A DNA stretch of 12,525 nucleotides from contig JAHHTM010000018.1 in assembly GCA_020024675.1 (NCBI GenBank), forward strand, positions 1 to 12,525, given 5' to 3'. Shown here one piece after another: positions 1 through 6,826 of this stretch. The position numbers and the translations under genes are program-made. This DNA comes from Muricomes sp. (lineage in GTDB: Bacteria > Bacillota > Clostridia > Lachnospirales > Lachnospiraceae). Position 1 is the first letter of the stretch. Every line of letters starts with the position of its first letter. Below the pieces are notes generated by a model that had not been told where the DNA came from, searched no databases, and was given only the letters and a program-made list of their open reading frames with translations.

Positions 1-1289
1 CTGTAGAACATGCTTTTAAAGTGGGACGTTTTCTTGGATGGTATTATGGAAAAGAACATAAAGCCAAAGTAGTTATAGGTAAAGATACAAGAAGAAGTAG
101 TTATATGTTTGAGTACGCTCTTGCAGCAGGTCTTACAGCCTCTGGTGCTGACGCATATCTTTTACATGTAACAACAACACCAAGTGTATCTTATGTTGTA
201 AGAACAGAAGAATTCGATTGCGGAATTATGATTTCAGCAAGTCATAATCCATTTTATGATAATGGAATTAAGATAATAAATGGTCAGGGACGTAAACTTG
301 GCGCAGATGTAGAAGAGCTGATTGAAGCATATATCGATGGAGAAACAGAAGAGATTCCACTTGCACAGAAAGAGAATATCGGACGTACAGTAGACTATGC
401 AGCAGGTAGAAATCGCTATATAGGATATCTTATTTCACTTGCAACACGCTCATTTAAGGATAAGAGAATTGGGCTTGACTGTGCAAATGGAAGTTCATCA
501 GCAATTGCAAAAAGTGTATTCGATACATTAGGAGCAAAAACTTATGTAATCAATGATGAACCAAATGGAACAAATATTAATACAGAATGTGGATCTACGC
601 ATATTGAAGTGCTACAGAAGTTTGTTGTAGAAAAAGGGCTTGATGTTGGTTTTGCATATGATGGAGATGCAGACAGATGTATTGCCGTAGATGATAAAGG
701 AAATGTTGTTGATGGAGACCTTATTCTGTATGTGTGTGGAAAATACCTTATGGAAGAAGGAAAATTAAAAGACAATACAATTGTTACCACAGTTATGTCA
801 AATCTTGGTCTATACAAAGCATGCGATAAGATTGGCATGAAATATGAGCAGACAGCTGTTGGAGATAAATATGTAGCTGAAAATATGGCTGTAAATGGAT
901 ATGGATTAGGTGGCGAGCAGTCTGGACATATCATCTTTAGTAAATATGCAACTACAGGAGATGGAATTCTTACATCTCTCATGGTTATGGAAGCAATCAT
1001 GGAGAAAAAACAAACACTTTCAAAACTATGTGAAGAAGTAAAAATTTACCCACAGTCTTTAAAAAATGTACGAGTGGTAGATAAAAAGACAGCAAGAGAA
1101 AATGAAAAAGTACAAAAAGCGGTGCAGGAAGTTACAGAAGCACTTGGTACAGATGGAAGAATTCTTGTAAGAGAAAGTGGTACAGAACCAGTAATTCGAG
1201 TTATGGTTGAAGCTTCTACAAATGAGCTCTGTGAAAAATACACACAAAAAGTAGTGGATGTATTAAAGGCAGAAAAGTTGACAATATAG
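1..1289 (+). CDS. glmM: Phosphoglucosamine mutase GlmM (5' end missing)
   Basis: GlmM interconverts glucosamine-6-phosphate and glucosamine-1-phosphate in the cytoplasm, the step before GlmU makes UDP-GlcNAc for peptidoglycan. The reading frame is open from the first bases of the window (in-frame residues VEHAFKVGRFLG), so the GTG at 21 is internal. About 20 N-terminal residues are lost compared with the usual ~445-450 aa. Visible alpha-D-phosphohexomutase signatures, in order: the phosphoserine loop ISASHNP, with the catalytic Ser codon at 240-242; the metal-binding loop DGDADRC at about 660-680; the sugar-binding loop GGEQSGH at about 909-929; and the C-terminal phosphate-binding loop RESGTEPVIRV from about 1170. 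The combination of these motifs and the length favours GlmM over phosphoglucomutase/phosphomannomutase. The gene ends in TAG and is followed within 16 bases by a terminator, so it is the last gene of its transcript. Upstream partners are not visible. Confidence 0.95.
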   Translation, partial: VEHAFKVGRFLGWYYGKEHKAKVVIGKDTRRSSYMFEYALAAGLTASGADAYLLHVTTTPSVSYVVRTEEFDCGIMISASHNPFYDNGIKIINGQGRKLGADVEELIEAYIDGETEEIPLAQKENIGRTVDYAAGRNRYIGYLISLATRSFKDKRIGLDCANGSSSAIAKSVFDTLGAKTYVINDEPNGTNINTECGSTHIEVLQKFVVEKGLDVGFAYDGDADRCIAVDDKGNVVDGDLILYVCGKYLMEEGKLKDNTIVTTVMSNLGLYKACDKIGMKYEQTAVGDKYVAENMAVNGYGLGGEQSGHIIFSKYATTGDGILTSLMVMEAIMEKKQTLSKLCEEVKIYPQSLKNVRVVDKKTARENEKVQKAVQEVTEALGTDGRILVRESGTEPVIRVMVEASTNELCEKYTQKVVDVLKAEKLTI

Positions 1290-1304
1290 AAATATATATG
1301 AATG

Positions 1305-1336
1305 GCGGATCTCTATAAAAAGAGATCCGCTTTTTT
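1305..1336 (+). terminator. Intrinsic terminator after glmM
   Basis: A perfect 10-bp stem (GCGGATCTCT at 1305-1314 with AGAGATCCGC at 1321-1330), a 6-base loop, then six T residues (1331-1336). This is a strong intrinsic terminator for glmM. The same hairpin lies 11 bases beyond the stop of the convergent amidase gene. Read on the minus strand it is followed only by a weakly T-rich stretch, so it may serve both genes but is better for glmM. Confidence 0.9.
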
Positions 1337-1341
1337 GTTTG

Positions 1342-2106
1342 TTATTGGTAAAGGATCAATGTTGGATAACCGGCCTGTTTTAGTTGGTGTTCCATTGCAA
1401 CAGCATCATCCAGTGTTTCATAACTTCCTACATATACCCGGAAATATCCGTTTGTCTGAATAAGTTTTGCAGGAAATTTTTGCTCAAGCAGATCACTTAA
1501 AAGTTGTTTTGCATACAATGGATTTTTGTAGGAACCAACCTGAACGGTGTATCCGGGTTCAGGAATCAGAGCATCTGCTTCTAACACATCAAGGATACCG
1601 GATGCGATAGACTGTGCAATTTCTGAAAAGTTATCATCAAAGAGAAGATTGTCGGTATCTGAATTAATGAAACCTACTTCTACAAGTACAGCAGGCATCT
1701 TGGTTTTTCGTAGTACAACAAGGTTAGGACGTGCCTTAACACCAAGATTGATGAAGCCGATTCCTTCTAATAGCTGATTGATTTCTTCTGCAACTTGAAG
1801 TTTAATGCCGGATAGATTGTAAACAAGAGATTCTACACCGGAAACAATATTATCTGTTTCAAAAGAATTACGATGTATAGAAAGAAAAAAATCTACACCG
1901 GATGAATTTGCCTCCAGAGCTTTTTGATAAGGGGATTCATACACATCAGTTGTTCTTGTGTATTCTACATTGACTCCGGAATTTTGTAAAATATCTCCAA
2001 TTGCAAGAACAAGACGCAGTGTGTCATCTTTTTCTTGTCGTCCATTATAAATGGCACCAGGATCACGACCACCGTGACCTGCATCTAGCATGATTGAATA
2101 GGACAT
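1342..2106 (-). CDS. CwlC-like N-acetylmuramoyl-L-alanine amidase with SPOR domain
   Basis: Zinc amidase expected to cut the bond between MurNAc and L-Ala of peptidoglycan. With the start at 2106 the product is 254 aa. Residues ~1-175 are an Amidase_3 domain: LDAGHGG with zinc ligand His11, Glu25, SIHRN with His78, and VLVEVGFINS with likely catalytic Glu143. Residues ~186-254 are a SPOR domain (YTVQVGSYKN ... FRVYVGSY), a fold that binds denuded glycan strands. The ATG at 2106 is preferred because GAAAGGATC lies just upstream; the in-frame ATG at 2184 lies inside the preceding gene's terminator and would add an unconserved leader. From this start no signal peptide is visible. Size, domain order and lack of a signal peptide match Bacillus CwlC, a mother-cell lysis amidase, so release by cell lysis or a sporulation role is inferred. 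A phage-type endolysin origin is possible but no phage genes are nearby. Confidence 0.88.
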   Translation of the reverse strand: MSYSIMLDAGHGGRDPGAIYNGRQEKDDTLRLVLAIGDILQNSGVNVEYTRTTDVYESPYQKALEANSSGVDFFLSIHRNSFETDNIVSGVESLVYNLSGIKLQVAEEINQLLEGIGFINLGVKARPNLVVLRKTKMPAVLVEVGFINSDTDNLLFDDNFSEIAQSIASGILDVLEADALIPEPGYTVQVGSYKNPLYAKQLLSDLLEQKFPAKLIQTNGYFRVYVGSYETLDDAVAMEHQLKQAGYPTLILYQ

Positions 2107-2135
2107 AGGATAGATCCTTTCAAAAGAAATTTCTA

Positions 2136-2163
2136 TATTATATGCAAAAACAATATAAAAGGT
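2136..2163 (-). promoter_or_regulatory. Probable promoter of the amidase gene, sigma-K-like
   Basis: Read on the minus strand, AC (2163-2162) is followed after 17 bases by CATATAATA (2144-2136). This fits the Bacillus sigma-K pattern AC-N16/17-CATANNNTA. The same bases can be read as a vegetative promoter: TTTACC (2166-2161), an 18-base spacer and TATAAT (2142-2137). Either way transcription would begin near 2130, about 24 bases before the ATG at 2106. The sigma class is inferred from the pattern only. The -35 side abuts the T-tract of the upstream terminator. Confidence 0.55.
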
Positions 2164-2190
2164 AAAAAAAGCACCTTTTTCCAAAGGTGC
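2164..2190 (-). terminator. Intrinsic terminator of the CNNM/CorC gene
   Basis: On the minus strand an 8-bp stem (GCACCTTT at 2190-2183 in minus reading, pairing with AAAGGTGC at 2178-2171) with a 4-base loop is followed by seven T residues (2170-2164). It lies 16 bases past the stop of the CNNM/CorC gene. It separates that gene from the amidase and shows that the amidase needs its own promoter. Confidence 0.88.
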
Positions 2191-2205
2191 TCAAAATTAT
2201 GTCTT

Positions 2206-3543
2206 TTATTTGTTGTTGTCGATTTTACCATCTGGGTTAGTGTCATGAGATGAATAATCCACAGACCCTTTTTCTTTTTTGTTTAAAAGTTCTTCTGGGA
2301 GATAAACATGTACTGTTTCAACTCTATTTTTTACAAGTGTTTCTACGATAAGTTTGACACCAGATTCTACAATAACTTCGTCTCCAACTTCCGGAAGACG
2401 ATCTAAGTGTTCAATGATAAGACCACCTAGAGAGTCATAATCTTCTGATTCGAGATTCGTACCAAGACGATCATTTACATCATCTAGACTCATAGAGCCT
2501 TCGATAACATATTCATTTGGCTTTAATTCTTTTAGATACTCTTCTTCATTTTCGTCATATTCATCGTGAATTTCTCCTACGATTTCCTCAAGAATATCCT
2601 CTAAAGTAATCAGACCGGCAGTCTCACCGTATTCGTCAAGTACGATAGCGATATTAAAAGAAGTATCTCTCATTTCAACAAGAAGTTCTGAAATGTTCTT
2701 GTATTCATATGTGAAATATGCTTCACGAAGTATATCTTTTATACAAAAGTGCTCTTTATTCTCGAATAAGAGCAAATCTTTCATATTGATTGTTCCAATT
2801 ACATTATCAGTAGTATCTTCATAGACAGGTAGTCTTGTGAACTTGTCTCTTTTAAATATTTCAATTAACTCTTTATAAGAACTGTTCACATCAGCAAATG
2901 TCACGTTTACACGTGGAACCATAACATCTTTTGCACGGGCATCCCCAAGATCAAACACGTTGTAAATCATCTCTTTTTCTTCAGATTCAATTACACCGTC
3001 TTCGTGGCTTACATCAACGATTGTACGAAGTTCGTCTTCTGTCATTGCATCGTTTTTTGTGTTTGGATCAATGCGTAGCAAGAAGAGAAGTGCTCTGGAA
3101 ATCAGGTTTATGATAAAAATAAATGGGGTCATGATAAGCATGAAAAACCGGATGATCCTTATATAAGCAAGGGAAAGCTTTTCAGCATTCAATGTGGCTA
3201 CACTTTTTGGAGTGATTTCTCCAAATACAAGAACTGTGATTGTCAAAAGTGCAGTAACAATGCTGACCATGTATCCACCAAACCCATATGCCAGGGTTGC
3301 TGCCAATGATGAAGCAGAAATGTTAACAATGTTGTTACCGATTAAAATAGCACTAAGCATTTTGTGAGAATGATTATCTGTAACATCCAACACAAGTTGT
3401 GCACGCTTGTTTCCGTCCTCTGCAAGAGAACGCATCCGAATTTTGTTTACAGTTGTAAGAGCTGTCTCTGCGGATGAGAAAAAACCAGACAGCGCCAATA
3501 GAATGATTAAGATAAGAATTTGTATGGCGTCACTCGAGTCCAA
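2206..3543 (-). CDS. CNNM/CorC (hemolysin C) family membrane protein with CBS pair
   Basis: Integral membrane protein of the CNNM/CorC family, whose members transport or regulate divalent cations such as Mg2+ or Co2+. The old name 'hemolysin' does not imply toxicity. Counting from the GTG at 3555 (449 aa): residues ~8-200 are the DUF21/CNNM transmembrane domain with about four hydrophobic segments (near 10-28, 66-90, 97-112, 132-160), including SSAET, GNNIVN (73-78) and FGEITPKS (111-118). Two CBS modules follow at ~210-265 (starting VMVPR) and ~276-332 (ending ITLEDILEEIVGEI), then a CorC_HlyC domain at ~347-420 and a polar tail. I favour the TTG at 3543 (445 aa) as start. AAGGAG at 3560-3555 overlaps the GTG and cannot serve it, but lies 11 bases before the TTG. 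The gene is monocistronic, with its own promoter and terminator, and divergent from murB. The transported ion cannot be told from sequence. Confidence 0.9.
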   Translation of the reverse strand: MDSSDAIQILILIILLALSGFFSSAETALTTVNKIRMRSLAEDGNKRAQLVLDVTDNHSHKMLSAILIGNNIVNISASSLAATLAYGFGGYMVSIVTALLTITVLVFGEITPKSVATLNAEKLSLAYIRIIRFFMLIMTPFIFIINLISRALLFLLRIDPNTKNDAMTEDELRTIVDVSHEDGVIESEEKEMIYNVFDLGDARAKDVMVPRVNVTFADVNSSYKELIEIFKRDKFTRLPVYEDTTDNVIGTINMKDLLLFENKEHFCIKDILREAYFTYEYKNISELLVEMRDTSFNIAIVLDEYGETAGLITLEDILEEIVGEIHDEYDENEEEYLKELKPNEYVIEGSMSLDDVNDRLGTNLESEDYDSLGGLIIEHLDRLPEVGDEVIVESGVKLIVETLVKNRVETVHVYLPEELLNKKEKGSVDYSSHDTNPDGKIDNNK

Positions 3544-3554
3544 TGATCTATTCA

Positions 3555-3560
3555 CTCCTT
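3555..3560 (-). promoter_or_regulatory. Ribosome binding site that decides the CNNM/CorC start
   Basis: On the minus strand AAGGAG runs directly into the GTG that opens the longest reading frame (AAGGAGTG), leaving no spacer. An in-frame TTG (3543-3541) follows after 11 bases. The next in-frame ATG is about 40 codons in, within the transmembrane domain. The TTG is therefore the best start. Confidence 0.6.
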
Positions 3561-3585
3561 TTTAAAAATTTGTTTATACCTAATT

Positions 3586-3614
3586 AATATACAACATTTA
3601 CTAGTCTTTTGCAA
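3586..3614 (-). promoter_or_regulatory. Promoter of the CNNM/CorC gene
   Basis: On the minus strand TTGCAA (3614-3609), a 17-base spacer and TATATT (3591-3586) form a good vegetative-type promoter. Transcription would begin near 3579, leaving a leader of about 35 bases before the TTG start. It lies in the 155-base divergent region shared with murB. Confidence 0.7.
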
Positions 3615-3648
3615 TAGAAGTAAGGGGGGAGTTTTGGATGTGATATGG

Positions 3649-3677
3649 TTGAATTTGATCATAGGATGTTGTATGAT
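3649..3677 (+). promoter_or_regulatory. Promoter of the murB-rapZ-whiA-crh operon
   Basis: TTGAAT (3649-3654), a 17-base spacer and TATGAT (3672-3677) give a plausible vegetative promoter. The start site would be near 3684, about 27 bases before the murB ATG. It is back-to-back with the CNNM/CorC promoter, and about 34 bases separate the two -35 boxes. No obvious operator repeat was seen there. Confidence 0.65.
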
Positions 3678-3710
3678 TGGAGTTAATAGCAGTAAGATTG
3701 GAGAATCGGT

Positions 3711-4616
3711 ATGAATATATTGAAAGAGTTAAGTCTTATATTGAGTAATAAAAATATTCTTGTAAATGAGATGATGAGTAAACATACAACTTTTCGTATT
3801 GGGGGACCGGCAGATTTTTTTGTGATGCCGGAAACTACAGAAGAAGTGTGTAAAATTATAAAATTGTGTAAAGAAAAAAGCATTCCATACTGTATCATAG
3901 GGAATGGAAGTAATCTGCTAGTAGGTGATAAAGGATACAGAGGTATTGTGATCCAGCTTTATAGAAATATCAGTGAAATAAGAACAGAAGGAACACGTAT
4001 TTATGCAGATGCAGGTGCGTTGCTTTCTAAAATTGCAGCGGTAGCACATGCAGAGGGACTTACAGGATTCGAATTCGCAGCAGGAATTCCAGGCACACTT
4101 GGTGGAGCAGTGATGATGAATGCGGGAGCTTATGGTGGAGAAATGAAGCAGATTCTTGAAAGGGCAACGGTTATCACGGAAGAAGGAGAAGTGAAAACTC
4201 TTTCTGTGGATGAACTTGAATTAGGGTATAGAACAAGCGTCATTGCAAAAAAGAACTATGTTGTATTGGAAGCGGTCATTTGTTTAGAGAATGGTGATAA
4301 AGAAGATATTCGTAAATATATGGATGAGCTGAAAGAACGGCGTATCACAAAACAACCATTGGAATTTCCAAGTGCTGGTAGTACCTTTAAACGTCCGGAA
4401 GGGAATTTTGCAGGGAAACTTATTGAAGATGCAGGCCTTAGAGGTTTTCGCATAGGTGGAGCACAGGTTTCTGAAAAACATTGCGGGTTTGTCATAAATA
4501 ATAAGGGAGCTACAGCTAAAGATGTTGTAGAACTTATAAAACAAGTATCCGATAAAGTAGAACAAATGTCGGGTATTAAACTGGAACCAGAAGTTAAAAT
4601 GATAGGAGAATTTTAG
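3711..4616 (+). CDS. murB: UDP-N-acetylenolpyruvoylglucosamine reductase MurB
   Basis: FAD enzyme that uses NADPH to reduce UDP-GlcNAc-enolpyruvate to UDP-MurNAc, the second committed step of peptidoglycan precursor synthesis, in the cytoplasm. The 301 residues show the FAD-binding part (TFRIGGPADFFV at 27-38; GNGSNLLVGDKGYRG at 64-78; GIPGTLGGAVMMNAGAYGGE at 125-144). They also show the catalytic residues expected from the family: Arg174 in GYRTS, Ser224 in PSAGSTFKRP as proton donor, and a Glu in LEPEVKMIG near the C-terminus. The compact length with no extra substrate-lid insertion fits the type II MurB typical of Firmicutes. The ATG at 3711 has GGAG 7 bases upstream and follows a recognisable promoter. 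It is the first gene of the operon; rapZ starts one base after its stop, which suggests coupled translation. Confidence 0.96.
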   Translation: MNILKELSLILSNKNILVNEMMSKHTTFRIGGPADFFVMPETTEEVCKIIKLCKEKSIPYCIIGNGSNLLVGDKGYRGIVIQLYRNISEIRTEGTRIYADAGALLSKIAAVAHAEGLTGFEFAAGIPGTLGGAVMMNAGAYGGEMKQILERATVITEEGEVKTLSVDELELGYRTSVIAKKNYVVLEAVICLENGDKEDIRKYMDELKERRITKQPLEFPSAGSTFKRPEGNFAGKLIEDAGLRGFRIGGAQVSEKHCGFVINNKGATAKDVVELIKQVSDKVEQMSGIKLEPEVKMIGEF

Positions 4617-4617
4617 A

Positions 4618-5496
4618 ATGAGATTTGTAATTGTTACAGGAATGTCAGGAGCAGGGAAGTCAACTGCATTAAAGATGCTGGAAGATATGGGGTATTTCTG
4701 TGTTGATAACCTTCCAATCCAGTTGATGTCAAAATTTGCAGAGATGCTTACGGCGCCAGATTCTGAAATAAACAATGTAGCACTTGGAATCGATATCAGA
4801 GGCGGACAGGCATTTGCAAATCTTGAAAAGAAACTAGATGAGATAAAAAGTCAGGGGATAGAATATGAAATTCTATTTCTAGATGCAAGAGATAATGTTC
4901 TTGTGAAACGTTACAAAGAAACAAGACGACAACATCCGCTAGGTGGAAATGGCAGAATAGATATTGGGATTGCCAAAGAAAGAGAAGCAATCAGGTTCTT
5001 GAAAGTACAGGCCAAGTATATAATTGATACAAGTAAGATGCTTACAAGAGAATTAAAACTTGAGTTGGAAAAGATTTTTGTGAGAGGAAAAGATTTCAAA
5101 AATCTTTATATCACAGTAATGTCTTTTGGGTTTAAGTACGGTATTCCGCAAGATGCAGATCTTGTTTTTGATGTGCGTTTTCTTCCAAATCCATATTATA
5201 TAGAAGAGTTAAAAGAAAAAACAGGGAATGATGCGGAAGTCAGAAATTATGTAATGGATAATGATAGAGCCCGTGAATTTGCCAATAAACTCCATGATAT
5301 GATGGATTTTCTTATTCCAAACTATATTTTGGAAGGTAAAAATCAGCTTGTAGTCGCAGTTGGATGTACAGGAGGAAAGCATCGTTCGGTTACACTTGCG
5401 AATGAACTGTATCAATTTTTAAACGTAAAAGATAATTACGGTGTGCGGATCGAACACCGTGATATAGCAAAAGATGCTATAACAAAAGCAAAATAG
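4618..5496 (+). CDS. rapZ: RapZ/YvcJ family nucleotide-binding regulator
   Basis: RapZ/YvcJ family protein of 292 aa. In E. coli RapZ delivers sRNA GlmZ to RNase E and senses glucosamine-6-phosphate. Bacillus YvcJ is a nucleotide-hydrolysing homologue whose role is less clear, and no GlmY/GlmZ system is expected in Firmicutes. Residues 8-16 are a Walker A loop (GMSGAGKST), followed by VDNLP and a Walker-B-like LFLDA stretch. The C-terminal domain carries GCTGGKHRSV (249-258), the conserved phosphate/sugar-binding loop with Cys250 and His255. AGGAGAA at 4604-4610, within the 3' end of murB, is the ribosome binding site. The start lies one base after the murB stop and whiA follows after 15 bases. 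Co-transcription with murB agrees with a role linked to amino-sugar or envelope metabolism, but this is inference. Confidence 0.94.
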   Translation: MRFVIVTGMSGAGKSTALKMLEDMGYFCVDNLPIQLMSKFAEMLTAPDSEINNVALGIDIRGGQAFANLEKKLDEIKSQGIEYEILFLDARDNVLVKRYKETRRQHPLGGNGRIDIGIAKEREAIRFLKVQAKYIIDTSKMLTRELKLELEKIFVRGKDFKNLYITVMSFGFKYGIPQDADLVFDVRFLPNPYYIEELKEKTGNDAEVRNYVMDNDRAREFANKLHDMMDFLIPNYILEGKNQLVVAVGCTGGKHRSVTLANELYQFLNVKDNYGVRIEHRDIAKDAITKAK

Positions 5497-5511
5497 AAAT
5501 AGGAGAGTTCT

Positions 5512-6471
5512 ATGTCATTTTCTGGAGATGTAAAAGAGGAGCTTTCTACACAGTGGTGTACAGCAAGACATTGTCAGATAGCAGAATTATCAGCCCTACT
5601 GAGTATGTGCGGGTTTATATCTATTGACAGCCGCTCTTGTTACAGAATAAGAATTCATTCAGAAAACCCTGCTGTTGCAAGAAAGTGCTTTACTTTGTTG
5701 AGAAAAACATTTAATATAGATGTTGATGTGTCCGTCCGCAGAAATATTATGAAACAAAGTGTTTCTTATGCGGTTGTGGTCAAAAAACATGAAGACGCGA
5801 TTCGTGTACTTCAGGCGACAAAACTTATAGAAGAGCATCATTCTGAATTTGAAGAAGTTCAGATCGTAAATCCAATCGTTATTCAGCAGAATTGTTGTAG
5901 ACGTGCATTTTTAAGAGGAGCGTTTCTGGCATCTGGATCCATGAGTGACCCTAGTAAATCTTACCATTTTGAGATTGTTTGTTCTTCGGAAAGAATGGCA
6001 GCACAGATACAGCAAATGATCTGTGGATTTTCGATGGATGCTAAGACCGTCAGAAGAAAAAGGTCTTATGTTGTTTATCTGAAAGAAGGCGCACAGATTG
6101 TTGATATTTTAAACATAATGGGTGCACACGTAGCTTTGATGGAATTGGAAAATGTACGGATCTTAAAAGAAATGCGTAATTCAGTAAATCGCAAAGTTAA
6201 CTGTGAGACTGCTAATATTAATAAGACAGTATCCGCTGCGATCAGGCAGTTAGAAGATATTACGTATCTTCGGGATACGATAGGTTTTAGTAAGTTGCCG
6301 GAGGGGTTGGAAGAAGTAGCACTTGCCCGACTGACACATCCGGAAGCTACATTGAAGGAGCTTGGTGAGCTTTTGACACCCCCGGTAGGAAAATCGGGAG
6401 TAAATCATCGCCTGAGAAAGTTAAGTGAGATGGCTGACAAAGTCAGAACAGAACAAGGAGGATTATTATGA
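5512..6471 (+). CDS. whiA: DNA-binding protein WhiA
   Basis: WhiA is a conserved Gram-positive DNA-binding protein. It triggers sporulation septation in Streptomyces and affects division and chromosome segregation in Bacillus (YvcL). The 319 residues show the two-part architecture: an N-terminal domain related to LAGLIDADG homing endonucleases, with RRAFLRGAFLASGSMSDPSK marking the second repeat at about residue 130, and a C-terminal helix-turn-helix at about 276-304 (HPEATLKELGELL ... KSGVNHRLRKL). No nuclease activity is expected in this family. The ATG at 5512 has AGGAGAG at 5501-5507. The stop overlaps the next gene by four bases (ATGA), so crh translation is probably coupled. The order rapZ-whiA-crh matches Bacillus yvcJ-yvcK-yvcL-crh, except that yvcK is absent here. 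Confidence 0.95.
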   Translation: MSFSGDVKEELSTQWCTARHCQIAELSALLSMCGFISIDSRSCYRIRIHSENPAVARKCFTLLRKTFNIDVDVSVRRNIMKQSVSYAVVVKKHEDAIRVLQATKLIEEHHSEFEEVQIVNPIVIQQNCCRRAFLRGAFLASGSMSDPSKSYHFEIVCSSERMAAQIQQMICGFSMDAKTVRRKRSYVVYLKEGAQIVDILNIMGAHVALMELENVRILKEMRNSVNRKVNCETANINKTVSAAIRQLEDITYLRDTIGFSKLPEGLEEVALARLTHPEATLKELGELLTPPVGKSGVNHRLRKLSEMADKVRTEQGGLL

Positions 6472-6725
6472 TTGAGACACCAGTTATCGTAATGCAAAAA
6501 AAAGGAATGGATGGAAGACCGATTGCATTGTTAGTACAAGAGGCAAGCCAGTATGCATGTAGAATCAACATTCAAGTAGACGGAAAAAAAATCAATGCGA
6601 AAAGTATTATGGGAATGATGAGTCTGAATCTTACAGAGGGACAGGGGCTTACTGTAGTTACAGATGGAGAAGATGAAGAAAAGGCAGCAGAAGGAATAAA
6701 AGCATTTTTTGCAAATGCAAAATAA
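6468..6725 (+). CDS. crh: Crh-like HPr-family regulatory protein (Asp15, Ser46)
   Basis: An 85-aa HPr-fold protein, the same length as Bacillus Crh and in the same place after whiA. In HPr the loop GLHARP carries His15, phosphorylated by PTS Enzyme I. Here the loop is GMDGRP with Asp at exactly position 15, so phosphotransfer to sugar permeases should be impossible. The regulatory site KSIMGMMSL is intact, with Ser46 available to HPr kinase/phosphorylase. The expected role is therefore as a corepressor of CcpA-type carbon catabolite control, or binding of metabolic enzymes, not sugar uptake. Bacillus Crh has Gln15; Asp is a different solution. AAGGAGG (6455-6461) inside the whiA end gives a strong ribosome binding site 6 bases before the ATG. 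The gene is followed by a terminator. It could be annotated simply as 'HPr family phosphocarrier', which the missing His argues against. Confidence 0.9.
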   Translation: MIETPVIVMQKKGMDGRPIALLVQEASQYACRINIQVDGKKINAKSIMGMMSLNLTEGQGLTVVTDGEDEEKAAEGIKAFFANAK

Positions 6726-6758
6726 TACAATCTGCTTATAATTGATAATGTAATGAGG

Positions 6759-6796
6759 AGGGGCTGTATACAATTTTTCGTATGGCCCCTTTTTTC
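6759..6796 (+). terminator. Intrinsic terminator after crh
   Basis: AGGGGC (6759-6764) pairs with GCCCCT (6785-6790), and the stem can extend inward through G-T pairs. The T-tract is at 6790-6795. It closes the murB-rapZ-whiA-crh operon and lies 30 bases upstream of the lipid kinase start. Confidence 0.8.
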
Positions 6797-6826
6797 TTTA
6801 GATGGCACAAAAGGAGAATAGAACAG

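Noticed and set aside
542..1000. 152-codon open frame antisense to glmM
   Set aside because: It lies wholly opposite a strongly conserved gene, its translation resembles no family and is rich in Ser/Pro/Thr as expected of a shadow frame, and no ribosome binding site was seen.
2107..2184. Longer amidase start at 2184 giving a hydrophobic-looking leader
   Set aside because: The codon lies within the hairpin of the upstream terminator and upstream of the likely promoter start. The leader is not a convincing signal peptide, and a good ribosome binding site precedes the ATG at 2106.
4284..4775. 163-codon minus-strand frame across the murB-rapZ junction
   Set aside because: Both plus-strand genes are certain from their motifs; the antisense product is a low-complexity Phe/Ile/Ser shadow frame.
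5512..6471. Homing endonuclease gene (LAGLIDADG-like domain)
   Set aside because: The domain is the normal N-terminal half of WhiA, followed by its C-terminal helix-turn-helix in the conserved genome position, so it is not a mobile element.
6737..6742. TATAAT just after crh as a promoter for the lipid kinase
   Set aside because: No -35 box at 16-18 bases (TTGCAA at 6709 is 22 bases away), and it is upstream of the terminator. It is kept only as a possibility within a finding.
6782..6826. Lipid kinase start at ATG 6782
   Set aside because: It lies inside the right arm of the crh terminator, the extra 15 residues are basic and unlike the family N-terminus, and AAGGAG points to the ATG at 6827.
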